A DNA stretch of 64,000 nt, from NCBI RefSeq assembly GCF_020700235.1, contig NZ_CP085301.1, positions 186,001 to 250,000 on the forward strand, in the 5' to 3' direction. The translations under genes and the position numbers were made by a program. The notes under the pieces are model-generated. The model ran no database searches, was not told the origin of the DNA, and was given only the letters and a program-made list of their open reading frames with translations. Shown here piece after piece: positions 26,523 through 35,171 of the stretch. Each line of letters starts with the position of its first letter. Position 1 is the first letter of the stretch. This stretch comes from Haladaptatus pallidirubidus (GTDB lineage Archaea > Halobacteriota > Halobacteria > Halobacteriales > Haladaptataceae).

Positions 26523-26556
26523 GGCGAGCGAACGCTCCGTGGAGCGTTCGCTCGCC
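26523..26556. terminator. Perfect palindromic hairpin after tRNA-Ser
   Basis: Two 15-nt arms (26523-26537 and 26542-26556) are perfect complements around the loop CGTG. It resembles the hairpin after tRNA-Val in distance (18 versus 24 nt) and in lacking a T-run. Confidence 0.55.
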
Positions 26557-26805
26557 AGTCAGGAGAGTACACCGTGCGCTCATTTTTATCTATCTCCGAC
26601 AACCTTCAAGTCGAGAATTGCGACGTGATGCCGGAACCGCTCCGGACTCTGGGACACAAAACACCGCCCCACAGCCCTTACACCGATTGGTTCCTCCGCC
26701 CGGTACAGTATCCGGACATGCTTGCCGTCGCGCATTCACGCCCGGTGCATGTCGGTTTCCGCCGAACAACCGGGGAGGGATGACACAGTGATAATTCCGA
26801 GGACG

Positions 26806-27897
26806 CTATCGAGATGACCGAAACGCCGCCGAAACCCGAAACTCGTGCGCACCCGTTGGACGAATATCGCGAGTCGGTGTTTCGAGAGTGGAATCGTCGA
26901 GCGAGAGCGCGGGCGTCGAATCCGGAATCGACAACTCGTTCCACCAATCATCCTCATTCCACTCGTCGTTTCCGTCACTCCGGTCATCTCGACCGTCGCC
27001 CTCGTTGTCCCAGTTATCCTCGCCGTTGGCAGTTCGGTCGTTCTGTGCGTTCCCGTTTCCGCGGTCTACCCGAACGACCTCGATTCCGGAGAGCATCGGA
27101 TCTTCGACTTCGTGCAGGAAGCGCACGTCAATCGTGCCATCCTTCGGTTCCACGGCGAACGATTTCACGGTTCCCCTGTCGTGACCCAGTTCCTCGTACA
27201 TGTCGTAATCGTCGAGAACTCGCTTTCCTTCGATTTCGACGTCGAACTTTCGCGGTCCCTTCTCGTCGTAGTCGTTCCAGTCGGAGTTACCGAAGTACGA
27301 CTCGACGAAGTAGAGGCGGACGACGTACTTGCCACCCTCGACCGGGAACCGGTACTGCATCTCGGTGTCGTCGCTGAAGTCGTTGGGGTTGTTGGCGTCG
27401 TATCGCCTGCTCTGGAAGACCGCTTCGGGCGTTCCCCGTGGAACTGACGATGTCGTTCCGATTCGGTCGTTCGTCGTGTTCGTGTGACTGCCGCTTTCGC
27501 GCGCGTTCCCGAACCGGGATGGACGCTGTTCGGAGTCCCGATCCCAGTCGGGACTGCCGTCTGACATCGGTATCCGCGGGCCACCGACATTGACGCGGTA
27601 AAGCACGGTCTTCTCGGACGGTCGCGCTGTGGTCGTCTGCGTCGTTGTCGTAGTTGTCGTCGTTTGCGGTTGCTGCGTCGTCGATTGTGACGATTCCGTC
27701 GTGGACTGCTCGGTCGAGGTTTCGGTCGGCTGTGTAGTTTCCGTCGTCGTGACTGTCGTTCCGTCGTCCATTCCGCCCGACGGCGACCCGAGGATACCCG
27801 GAATCCCCGCAACGATAATCATCCCGGCGACGAAAAAGACCAGACCACCACCGATGAGCGCTCCGTGAATGAATCCACCCGATGACGCGCCTGACAT
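26806..27897 (-). CDS. Membrane-anchored malectin-domain protein
   Basis: From ATG 27897 this gives 363 residues. A hydrophobic segment (GALIGGGLVFFVAGMIIVAG) near the N-terminus acts as a signal-anchor. It is followed by a long Thr-rich linker (about residues 48-98) of the kind that is often O-glycosylated. Then comes a malectin-like carbohydrate-binding domain: VLYRVNVGGPRIP, GKYVVRLYFVESYFG, KFDVEIEGKRVLDDYD and the SGIEVVRVD end. The tail is Asp/Asn/Gly-rich. The protein probably sits on the cell surface and binds glycans. A purine-rich GAGGGGGA lies about 11 nt before the chosen ATG; a GTG at 27942 is less likely. Confidence 0.7.
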   Translation of the reverse strand: MSGASSGGFIHGALIGGGLVFFVAGMIIVAGIPGILGSPSGGMDDGTTVTTTETTQPTETSTEQSTTESSQSTTQQPQTTTTTTTTQTTTARPSEKTVLYRVNVGGPRIPMSDGSPDWDRDSEQRPSRFGNARESGSHTNTTNDRIGTTSSVPRGTPEAVFQSRRYDANNPNDFSDDTEMQYRFPVEGGKYVVRLYFVESYFGNSDWNDYDEKGPRKFDVEIEGKRVLDDYDMYEELGHDRGTVKSFAVEPKDGTIDVRFLHEVEDPMLSGIEVVRVDRGNGNAQNDRTANGEDNWDNEGDGRDDRSDGNDEWNEDDWWNELSIPDSTPALSLDDSTLETPTRDIRPTGAHEFRVSAAFRSSR

Positions 27898-28078
27898 GCT
27901 TCTCAAATCCCCCTCGCGTGCGGCACCATGACCCGTCTTCACCGTTCTACGGAGTTAATTATACACCTGTTAAAGTGCAATTCCCTCGAACTGTTTCGCC
28001 CGAAATTACCACGGCTATTTAAAGTCGCATGAATCCGCAAGCAGAAAAGCGAACTGGGTGCACTTTCATCTCGCTCGG

Positions 28079-28738
28079 GTGAGTACGATTGCCGAAATTG
28101 CACTCCCGGCGAGCGAGTTTGCGCTCCGCGAAACGTTCTCCCGAATCCCCGGAGCCAAATTCGAAATCGTGGGAGTCGTTGCGCACGATACCGAACGCGT
28201 TATGCCGCAGATGCAGGCGATAACGTCGGATATTGCCGTTCTCCAGTCGGTGCTGACGACTGACTCGTCCGTCACCGATTGTACCGTTATCACGTCCCGC
28301 GGCAACCGCGGACTCTTCTGGATGAACTGGTGTGAACGCGTTCGAGAAGTCGTTTACCTTCTAGCGAAAAACGAGACGACCGTTCTCGCCGCGAGCGCGG
28401 CGACCAGCGAGTGGCAGTTTCGAATTCAATCCGAAGACCGAGATGCGTTTTCGACCGTGTACGAATCGTGTCGCGACGCTGGATTCCCTGTCGAGGTGAA
28501 AAACGTACACGAGCAGACGACACTACTCAAAGATTCGCGTGGACTCACGACACAGCAGTACGAAACGCTACAAACCGCAATCGACCGCGGTTACTACGAC
28601 ATTCCACGGAACGCGACGACGGAAGACCTCGCGGAGGAGTTGGGGGTTTCACATCAAGCCATCTCGGAGCGACTCCGTCGCGGCCATCGCAGTCTCGTCG
28701 AACACGGTCTTTCGTCGCCGAAGAGCGACAGCGCGTGA
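28079..28738 (+). CDS. Bacterio-opsin activator (Bat)-type HTH regulator
   Basis: This 219-residue protein starts with the Bat-type N-terminal domain (STIAEIALPASEFALRETF). It ends with an HTH_10 domain containing LTTQQYETLQTAIDRGYYD, PRNATTEDLAEELGVSHQAI and SERLRRGHRSLVEHGL. Such proteins are haloarchaeal transcription regulators with a sensor-like N-terminal part. GTG 28079 is preferred because relatives start M-x-x-I-A-E; a GTG at 28058 is the alternative. A TATA-like CTATTTAAA (about 28013-28021) fits a leader of about 35 nt. Confidence 0.82.
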   Translation: MSTIAEIALPASEFALRETFSRIPGAKFEIVGVVAHDTERVMPQMQAITSDIAVLQSVLTTDSSVTDCTVITSRGNRGLFWMNWCERVREVVYLLAKNETTVLAASAATSEWQFRIQSEDRDAFSTVYESCRDAGFPVEVKNVHEQTTLLKDSRGLTTQQYETLQTAIDRGYYDIPRNATTEDLAEELGVSHQAISERLRRGHRSLVEHGLSSPKSDSA

Positions 28739-28799
28739 GTATCGTGCGCATCGATGACGGAAGGGAATCCTTTTCGTCCCCCCGGACGGACGTGCGAAC

Positions 28800-29120
28800 A
28801 TGGACTGGCCCCACGACCCAGACGGCGAGGAAGGGAGCGAGGGCGGACGGAAGTACGGTCTCGCAATCCTCGCGAAGAAACTGGACGAAGACGAGGATTT
28901 TCCCCTTTCGAGCGAGGAGTTCGCCGAGGAACACGCAGACGAACCGATTCGAATCAACTACAAGAAAGTCGTGAGTGTCGCCGACATCTTCGACCACGTC
29001 GAACCGACGGAGTTCGAGACCATCGTGGAGTTCCACCGCGGCGTCGGTGCCGCGATGCGCTCTGGTGGCTTCTGGGACTACCACCCGGTCGGCGAGAATC
29101 CCGAAAAGAAACGAGCCTGA
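28800..29120 (+). CDS. Conserved haloarchaeal protein (DUF5785-like)
   Basis: This 106-residue acidic protein begins MDWPHDPDGEEGSEGGRKYG and contains FPLSSEEFAEEHADEPIRIN and FWDYHPVG near the end. I recognise the start as that of a conserved haloarchaeal family (DUF5785) without known function. The family label is from memory. It is convergent with the uridine kinase gene. Confidence 0.75.
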   Translation: MDWPHDPDGEEGSEGGRKYGLAILAKKLDEDEDFPLSSEEFAEEHADEPIRINYKKVVSVADIFDHVEPTEFETIVEFHRGVGAAMRSGGFWDYHPVGENPEKKRA

Positions 29121-29143
29121 AAACAGCGGACTAGCGAACCCGA

Positions 29144-29893
29144 TTACTCCCGGTTTTCCGCCGAATGCCACCGCTCCCCGCTACCGCCAGGTGTCGCGGT
29201 GGTTGGCGCGCGTCGGGTACTCTTGTCGGGGCGGTCGTCGGAAAGGTTCAGTTCTTCGTCAACGTTCCACGTCGGGTGCGTACGGGCTTCCGCTCTGACT
29301 TTCTCTTCGAGGAGGTTGACGGCGACCCGATTCGCACCTTCCGGAATGATGAGGTCGGCGTGTTTCTTCGTCGGTTCGACGAACTGCTCGTGCATCGGTT
29401 TCACCGTCGAGAGATACTGGTTCATGACGCCTTCGAGGTCGCGTTTGCGCTCCACCACGTCGCGCTCGATCCGGCGGAGAATTCGAACGTCGGCGTCCGT
29501 CTCGACGTATACTTGCAAGTCCAGCATCTCGTTAATTTCCGAATCGTAGAGGGCGAGGATGCCTTCGAGAATCACCACGTTAGTCGGTTCGGCGGTGACG
29601 CACTCGTCTTTTCGGTTGTGAATCGTAAAATCGTACTGCGGCATCTTGATGGGTTGGCCGGACAGAAGTTCATCGAGATGGTCGCGGAGCAGTTCCCATT
29701 CGAACGCCGAGGGATGGTCGTAGTTAACCTCCGCGCGCTCCTCGAAATCGAGGTGTGAGAGGTCTTCGTAGTAGTTGTCCATCGGAATACGAGTGACGGA
29801 GTCGCTCACGGCCTCGGTAATCTCGCGGGTAACGGTGGTTTTTCCCGCGCCGGTGCCCCCTGCGATGCCGATAACGAACGACGGAATGGTCAT
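29144..29893 (-). CDS. udk: Uridine kinase
   Basis: This 249-residue enzyme phosphorylates uridine and cytidine in pyrimidine salvage. It has a P-loop GGTGAGKTTV near the N-terminus (about residues 10-19). The nucleoside-binding motifs MDNYYEDLSHLDFEERAEVN and HPSAFEWELL follow, then IVVILEGILALYD-type Walker B and the lid RRIERDVVERKRD. The C-terminal tail is longer and disordered (RRAPTTATPGGSGER). ATG 29893 gives MTIPSFVIGIAGGTGAGK, as usual; an earlier ATG at 29923 adds ten residues. Confidence 0.92.
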   Translation of the reverse strand: MTIPSFVIGIAGGTGAGKTTVTREITEAVSDSVTRIPMDNYYEDLSHLDFEERAEVNYDHPSAFEWELLRDHLDELLSGQPIKMPQYDFTIHNRKDECVTAEPTNVVILEGILALYDSEINEMLDLQVYVETDADVRILRRIERDVVERKRDLEGVMNQYLSTVKPMHEQFVEPTKKHADLIIPEGANRVAVNLLEEKVRAEARTHPTWNVDEELNLSDDRPDKSTRRAPTTATPGGSGERWHSAENRE

Positions 29894-30102
29894 TGTCGGG
29901 TCACTCTCGGGCAGTCGCTTCAATTGCTCGGAACGAAAATCAGTGCGTTGCTCGATATTTAAATTCTGCCATCATTTTGGCGGGTGAGAACCCGGCGAAT
30001 CGTAGCGAACGAGCTGTCGCCACGTCCTACGGTTCTCATTTTTGAGATGCAAATCACGATTAGGACTCCTTATAATCCAGAAGCGCAAACCCACAGCTAA
30101 CA

Positions 30103-30861
30103 GTGACGAACGCCCAGATTACGTTGGTTCAAATCGACAACTACGGCCCGTGGACCGTGACACCGGAACCGCGCCGGGAAGTAGACCTACAGACGCTCCA
30201 ATCGCGTCTGTACGCCGACCTCTCCCAACTCATTGGCAATCGGCAGGGCTACGTCTTTTTCACCCGGTTCGACAACATGATCGCGGTGACCAACGGCCTG
30301 TCGATGGACGACCACGCGCTCGTACAGGAATCGGTCGGGAACCGCTATCCGGTGACGGTCAGTCTCGGTGTCGCCACCGGAACCAACCCCGTGCAGGCGC
30401 TCGCCGACGCAACCGAACAGTTGCAGGACGCGGGAAGCGCACAGGATAAGTCGCGGCGGGAAATCCTTCGCGGACGAACCGTCGACGAGGAGTTCCGAAC
30501 CGACGACGACGTCCAAATCGCTCATTTCGACGTGAACGACATGACCGGCAATTTCACCGACGAGGTGAACGCCTTCGATTCGTTCATCCACATCGAACAG
30601 GGCTACGCGGAGCTGATGAAGTACATGCGAGAGGCGCACGATTCGCTCTCCTTCTTCGTCGGCGGCGACAACGTCATCGCAGTCTGCCCGGAGCTGGACG
30701 AAGCCGCTTACGAAGACGCCATTCAACACGTTCGAGAGACGGAGAAAGTCGAGTTGAAGGTCGGTGTCGGGAACGGTCGAGTTCCGCAGGACGCCGGAAT
30801 GTCGGCAAAGCACGCGCTTGAAACGTGTCGCGCGGACGGCAGTAGCGTCGAATTCCACTAG
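30103..30861 (+). CDS. GTP cyclohydrolase III (GTP cyclohydrolase IIa)
   Basis: This 252-residue enzyme matches the archaeal family that hydrolyses GTP to formylaminopyrimidine nucleotide, the first step of riboflavin and F420 synthesis. The N-terminal half starts ITLVQIDNYGPWTVTPEPRR and contains the GGD/cyclase-like GYVFFTRFDNMIAVTNG. The second half repeats the fold: ISHIEQGYAELMKYMREA-like helix, then SFFVGGDNVIAVCPEL. The GTG start gives VTNAQITLVQIDNYG. Length and motifs are typical of the family. Confidence 0.92.
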   Translation: MTNAQITLVQIDNYGPWTVTPEPRREVDLQTLQSRLYADLSQLIGNRQGYVFFTRFDNMIAVTNGLSMDDHALVQESVGNRYPVTVSLGVATGTNPVQALADATEQLQDAGSAQDKSRREILRGRTVDEEFRTDDDVQIAHFDVNDMTGNFTDEVNAFDSFIHIEQGYAELMKYMREAHDSLSFFVGGDNVIAVCPELDEAAYEDAIQHVRETEKVELKVGVGNGRVPQDAGMSAKHALETCRADGSSVEFH

Positions 30862-30958
30862 CGGACTGGGATCCGACGGTGGGCCGTAGTTATTCGCGCG
30901 ACGCGGGAATAAAGGTGCCGGGGATAGCTTTTAGCATAGTTGTGTCAAACGTTCACAT

Positions 30959-31519
30959 ATGGACGCTGAAGTCACAATCCGGGATATGATGACCCGCGAA
31001 TACGTGGGCGTTAGTGAATCTGACTCCGTTCTCGGCGCAGTGCAACTCATGCAGACGGAGGATGTGGGGTGCGTCGTCGTCCTTCGGGGACGCGAACCGG
31101 TGGGAATCATGACCGAATCGGACGTGCTCGACCTCGTCGCGGACGAAGGGGATCCCGCCGAAACCACCGTTGCCGACGTGATGACGAGTCCGGTCGTCTC
31201 GATGCGGGCAGACCGCAGTCTCGCCGATGCCGCGGGTGTGATGGCACAACAGGGTATCAGACGACTCGTCGTTACCCGCGACGACGAAATGGTCGGCCTG
31301 CTCACCGAACGCGACGTGATTTCCGCCTCGGCATCTCCGTCGAGCATCACGTCGGCCCCCGACCCCGGCGTCGATGCCGAACTCGTCGGAACGATGGAGA
31401 CGAACGGCGGCGACACCGAATACGAAGGCCAAAGCATCTGTGAGGTCTGTGGAAAACTCACGCGAGAACTGGCGAACGTCAACGGACAATTGGTTTGTAT
31501 CGACTGTCGCGAGTACTAG
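30959..31519 (+). CDS. CBS-domain pair protein with C-terminal zinc ribbon
   Basis: This 186-residue protein has two CBS domains. The first reads TIRDMMTREYVGVSESDSVL...GCVVVLRGREPVGIMTESDV, and the second VADVMTSPVVSMRADRSLAD...GIRRLVVTRDDEMVGLLTERD. CBS pairs bind adenine nucleotides. After a linker the C-terminus has a four-cysteine ribbon, SICEVCGKLTRELA and VCIDCREY, which probably binds zinc. It may sense energy charge and regulate a partner. The stop lies about 100 bp before the first substrate-binding protein gene. Confidence 0.88.
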   Translation: MDAEVTIRDMMTREYVGVSESDSVLGAVQLMQTEDVGCVVVLRGREPVGIMTESDVLDLVADEGDPAETTVADVMTSPVVSMRADRSLADAAGVMAQQGIRRLVVTRDDEMVGLLTERDVISASASPSSITSAPDPGVDAELVGTMETNGGDTEYEGQSICEVCGKLTRELANVNGQLVCIDCREY

Positions 31520-31620
31520 ATAGCTCGATTACATTTTCTGGAACTAGAGTCGATTTGGACGAATTTTAAAAATCCCGAAAGGTAGATTTATATCCCAAGA
31601 GTCGATACCCATCCCTATCC

Positions 31621-32952
31621 ATGAGATATGGTATCGAACGGCGTGACGTGTTGAAGGGTGTCGGAACTGTCGGAATCGCCGGTCTCGCTGGCTGTATCGG
31701 CGGTGGCGGCGCTGGTGACGGAGACGGTAACGGAAATGGAAACGGCGGTGATAACGGCGGCGGCCCCGACGTTATCAACGTTATCGGCTATCCGCAAAGC
31801 GGTATCCAACTCTTCCGCGATTACTACAAAAACACCGACGGGAGCCACGATATCATCGTTCCCGACGGACTGCTTGACGCCGACCTCCCGAAGGAGGTGA
31901 GCGACGACATGCAGAACGTCACCGGAACCGCTCCGGCGGCCTCCGGCCCGAACCAGGATGCGTTCACGCAGATGTATCGCGACGAGTACGGAAGCGCGCC
32001 GGGCGTGTTCACGGCCCATTCCTACGACGCGGTCGCTATCCTCATCCTCGCCAACGCGGCGGCGGGTGCGAACGATGGTCAGAAGATACGCGACCAGATG
32101 CGCCGGGTCGCCAACCCCGGCGGACAGGAGTTCGGCCCGGAGAACTTCGTCGAGGCGGTCGAGGCCGCGGCGCGCGGTGAAGACGTCAACTATCAGGGTG
32201 CGTCCAGCGTGGTCGATTTCAACGAAAAAGGCGACCCGGCTTCCGCGGCCTACGACGTGTGGAAGTTCGCCCCGGACACGGATGCTGGGTCCGAAACCAT
32301 CGATACAATTACCTTCGACGGTGACGCTGGCGGCGACATGGCGGACAGTTCGCCCGGTGGCCAAGATCGCGAAATCATGGTCGGCATCTTGCTCCCGGAA
32401 ACCGGCGACCTCGGTTCGGTCGGGAGTCAGATGATTCAGGCGGCGAACCTACCGGTTCAGCAGGTGAACGACGCGGGAACCAACGTGACGGTTAAATCAC
32501 AAGTTGAGGACTCACAAACCACGAAGCAAGCCTCGCTCTCCGGTGCGAACGCGCTCGTCAGCGCTGGGTACCCGGCCATCTGTGGTCCCGCCTCCTCCGG
32601 TAACTTCATCCCGGTGAGCAAACAGGTGTTTACCAAACAGAGCATCGTCGGCTGTTCGCCGTCGAGCACCGCGCTCACGGTGACGAACTTGGAGGATAAC
32701 GATTACGTCTTCCGGACGGCCCCGAGTGACCTGCTTCAGGGCCAAGTAATGGCGCAGGTCGCCGCCAAACGACTCGGCGGAAGCACCGCTTCGACGCTAT
32801 TCGTGAACAACAGTTACGGCCAGCAGTTGTCCGATAAGTTCTCCTCGTCGTTCACCGAGGAACAAGGAGGCGAAGTCCTGAACAAAGTGTCGTTCAACAA
32901 GGGCGAAAACTCCTACACCTCCGTCATCAACAAAGCGACTGATTCGAACTAA
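31621..32952 (+). CDS. Circularly permuted branched-chain amino acid-type substrate-binding lipoprotein, copy 1
   Basis: This 443-residue protein starts with a Tat lipoprotein signal (ERRDVLKG...LAGCIGG, lipid Cys25) and a Gly/Asn/Asp linker. From residue 49 it has the normally C-terminal half of LivJ-type (type I) binding proteins: PDVINVIGYPQSGIQLFRDY, then SYDAVAILILANAAAG and NYQGASSVVDFNEKGD. Only after a linker near 225-248 does the normally N-terminal half appear: REIMVGILLPETGDLGSVG (about 250-268), then GPASSGNFIPVSK and SYTSVINKA at the end. The two halves are complete but swapped. ATTTATAT (31586-31593) is 31 bp upstream. It probably binds an amino acid for the LivHMGF system encoded opposite. 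Confidence 0.88.
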   Translation: MRYGIERRDVLKGVGTVGIAGLAGCIGGGGAGDGDGNGNGNGGDNGGGPDVINVIGYPQSGIQLFRDYYKNTDGSHDIIVPDGLLDADLPKEVSDDMQNVTGTAPAASGPNQDAFTQMYRDEYGSAPGVFTAHSYDAVAILILANAAAGANDGQKIRDQMRRVANPGGQEFGPENFVEAVEAAARGEDVNYQGASSVVDFNEKGDPASAAYDVWKFAPDTDAGSETIDTITFDGDAGGDMADSSPGGQDREIMVGILLPETGDLGSVGSQMIQAANLPVQQVNDAGTNVTVKSQVEDSQTTKQASLSGANALVSAGYPAICGPASSGNFIPVSKQVFTKQSIVGCSPSSTALTVTNLEDNDYVFRTAPSDLLQGQVMAQVAAKRLGGSTASTLFVNNSYGQQLSDKFSSSFTEEQGGEVLNKVSFNKGENSYTSVINKATDSN

Positions 32953-33100
32953 CTCCGTTTCCCTGCTCGACGCCGTTCCGCGGAAATGATACGCGGTTCT
33001 AACTGCTGTTGTATCGGCGACGAAAGGATTAATCGACCGAAATATATAACGATAGTTTGGGGTAGATTTTTCTTGCAGAACGACGACAGTTCCTCCGGGT

Positions 33101-34384
33101 ATGAGTCAAAAAATCGACCGTCGCACCTACCTCCGGGGGATGGGTGGCGCAGGTGTCGCGACGACCGCCGGCCTGATGGGAACCCTCCAGCAGGACGGCG
33201 GCCCGGATATGCTCACTATCATCGGCTATCCGCAAAGTGGCATTCAGTTGTTCCGTGACCTGTACGCAACCGGACAGAGCCTCGACGTTCTTGTCCCGGA
33301 CGGCCTGCAGTCATCGACGCTTCCGCAAGAAGTCGGCAACGACATGCAGAACGTCACCGGAACCGCACCCGCCGCCGCCGGCCCGAACCAAGAGGCGTTC
33401 AACCAACTGTTCCAAGACCAGTACAACCAACCGCCGGGCGTTTTCACCTCGCAGTCGTACGACTCCGTCGCAATCCTGATTCTGGCGAACGCCGCCGCAG
33501 GTGAGAACTCCGGGTCGGCCATCCGCGATCAGATGCGCCGAATCGCCAATCCCGGCGGACAGGAGTTCGGTCCACAAAACTTCGTCGAGGGGGTTCGCGC
33601 CGCGGTGAACGGCGACGATATAAATTATCAAGGGGCATCGAGTACGACCAACTTCGACCAAAACGGCGACCCCGCCGCGGCTTCCTACGACGTGTGGAAG
33701 TTCGCGCCGCAGACCGAAGATGGCGTCAGAACCGTGAACACGCGCCGATTCGAGAGCAACGCGGGCGGGCCGAGCGCGGACAGCGCACCCGGCGGCACCG
33801 GTCGAACCATCAGAGTCGGCATCCTGCTTCCGGAAACCGGCGACCTCGGTTCCGTCGGGACGCCGATGATTCAAGCGTCCAGACTCCCGATTCAGCAGGT
33901 GAATCAGTCCGACCTAGACCTCCAAGTCGAAACGCAGGTCGAGGACACGCAGACCGACAGACAAGCGTCGCTGTCGGGCGCGAACGCGCTCATCAATGCC
34001 GGATATCCTGCCATCTCCGGGCCGGCGTCTTCGGGCAACAATATCCCGGTTGCGAGCGAGGTGTACATCCCGAACGAAATCGTCGGCTGTTCGCCGTCCA
34101 GCACGGCAATTACCGTCTCGCGCTTGCAGGACAACGATTACGTCTTCCGGACGGCCCCGAGCGACCTGCTTCAGGGCCAAGTAATGGCGCAGGTCGCCGC
34201 CGAACGACTCGGCGCGCAGTCCGCGTCCACCCTGTTCGTGAACAACGACTACGGCCAGCAGTTGTCCGAGCAGTTCTCGCAGGCGTTCCAGCAAGACCAC
34301 GATGGACAGGTCAACAACCAAGTCGCGTTCAACATCGGCGAATCGTCGTACACGTCGGTTATCAATCAGGCGTTGGGCGGATAG
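33101..34384 (+). CDS. Circularly permuted branched-chain amino acid-type substrate-binding protein, copy 2
   Basis: This 427-residue paralogue has the same permuted order. A Tat-like signal (DRRTYLRGMGGAGVATTAG) has no lipobox cysteine, so unlike copy 1 it may be released or N-terminally anchored in another way. The canonical C-terminal half starts at about residue 35 (PDMLTIIGYPQSGIQLFRD). The canonical N-terminal half starts at about 235 (RTIRVGILLPETGDLGSVG), and the chain ends SYTSVINQALGG. In ordinary family members that end runs directly into the PD...GYPQSG segment. A TATATAA box lies near 33043-33049. A block of about 79 nt is nearly identical to copy 1. Confidence 0.88.
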   Translation: MSQKIDRRTYLRGMGGAGVATTAGLMGTLQQDGGPDMLTIIGYPQSGIQLFRDLYATGQSLDVLVPDGLQSSTLPQEVGNDMQNVTGTAPAAAGPNQEAFNQLFQDQYNQPPGVFTSQSYDSVAILILANAAAGENSGSAIRDQMRRIANPGGQEFGPQNFVEGVRAAVNGDDINYQGASSTTNFDQNGDPAAASYDVWKFAPQTEDGVRTVNTRRFESNAGGPSADSAPGGTGRTIRVGILLPETGDLGSVGTPMIQASRLPIQQVNQSDLDLQVETQVEDTQTDRQASLSGANALINAGYPAISGPASSGNNIPVASEVYIPNEIVGCSPSSTAITVSRLQDNDYVFRTAPSDLLQGQVMAQVAAERLGAQSASTLFVNNDYGQQLSEQFSQAFQQDHDGQVNNQVAFNIGESSYTSVINQALGG

Positions 34385-34463
34385 TCGATTGGGGAAAATC
34401 GACCCCGCCGACGGTTTTTGACTATCGATTACTGTAAAATTGAAACTCGAACCGAACGAATTC

Positions 34464-35171
34464 TTAGCCGCCGAGGAACTCCTGTCTAACCTCGTCGTCG
34501 GCCAGCAGAGCGTCTCCCGTATCCATGAACCGGTTGCCACCCTGCACGAGAACGTAGCCGCGGTCGCACCGTCGCAAGGCCTCCTTCGCGTTCTGTTCGA
34601 CCATCAGAATGGCCGTTCCGGAGTCGTTAATTTCGTCCACCTTGTCGAACATCTCGGTGACCAGGTCGGGAGCCAATCCCGCGCTGGGTTCGTCCAGCAT
34701 CAACAGGTCGGGGTCGAGCATCAGCGCCCGTCCCATGGCAAGCATCTGTTGTTGACCGCCGGACATCGTCCCCGCCTTCTGGTCTCTCCGTTCGTGGAGA
34801 ATCGGGAAGCGGTCGAACACCTCGGCGAGCGCGTCTTCCGGAACCTCGTCCAGAATGTACGCGCCCATCTCCAAGTTCTCCTGCACGGAGAGCGACCCGA
34901 ACACGTTGTCGTTCTGTGGGACGTAGCCGAGTCCCAAATGGATGATGTCCTCGGGCGTTTTCTGCTGGATTTCCGTTCCGTCGAAGCTGACCGTCCCGCC
35001 CATGTACGTCGTCAGTCCGAAGACGGATTTCATCACGGTCGATTTCCCCGCGCCGTTCGGCCCGACAATGGTGACGTATTCGCCATCTTCGACGCGCATA
35101 TCCACGTCGTCGAGGATTTGGAGGTCTTCGCCGTACCCCGCGTCGAGGGCGTCGATTTCGAGCAGCGCCAT
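34464..35171 (-). CDS. livF: Branched-chain amino acid ABC transporter ATP-binding protein LivF
   Basis: This 235-residue ATPase has Walker A GPNGAGKST, a Q-loop region, the signature MSGGQQQMLAMGRAL and Walker B LLMLDEPSAGLAPDL. The H-loop reads ILMVEQNAKEAL. It is the last gene of the livHMGF group, and its ATG overlaps the stop of livG by 1 nt (TAATG). It powers uptake together with LivG. The gene is convergent with the second binding-protein gene, 79 bp away. Confidence 0.95.
   Translation of the reverse strand: MALLEIDALDAGYGEDLQILDDVDMRVEDGEYVTIVGPNGAGKSTVMKSVFGLTTYMGGTVSFDGTEIQQKTPEDIIHLGLGYVPQNDNVFGSLSVQENLEMGAYILDEVPEDALAEVFDRFPILHERRDQKAGTMSGGQQQMLAMGRALMLDPDLLMLDEPSAGLAPDLVTEMFDKVDEINDSGTAILMVEQNAKEALRRCDRGYVLVQGGNRFMDTGDALLADDEVRQEFLGG

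Noticed and set aside
26814..27447. Plus-strand open frames opposite the malectin-like gene
   Set aside because: They are Arg- or Val-rich shadows; the minus strand carries the signal-anchor, linker and domain pattern.
31621..34384. Binding-protein genes as ordinary genes misread through a frameshift or assembly join
   Set aside because: Each gene is one unbroken frame with its own signal peptide and stop, and both independent copies show the same swapped order.
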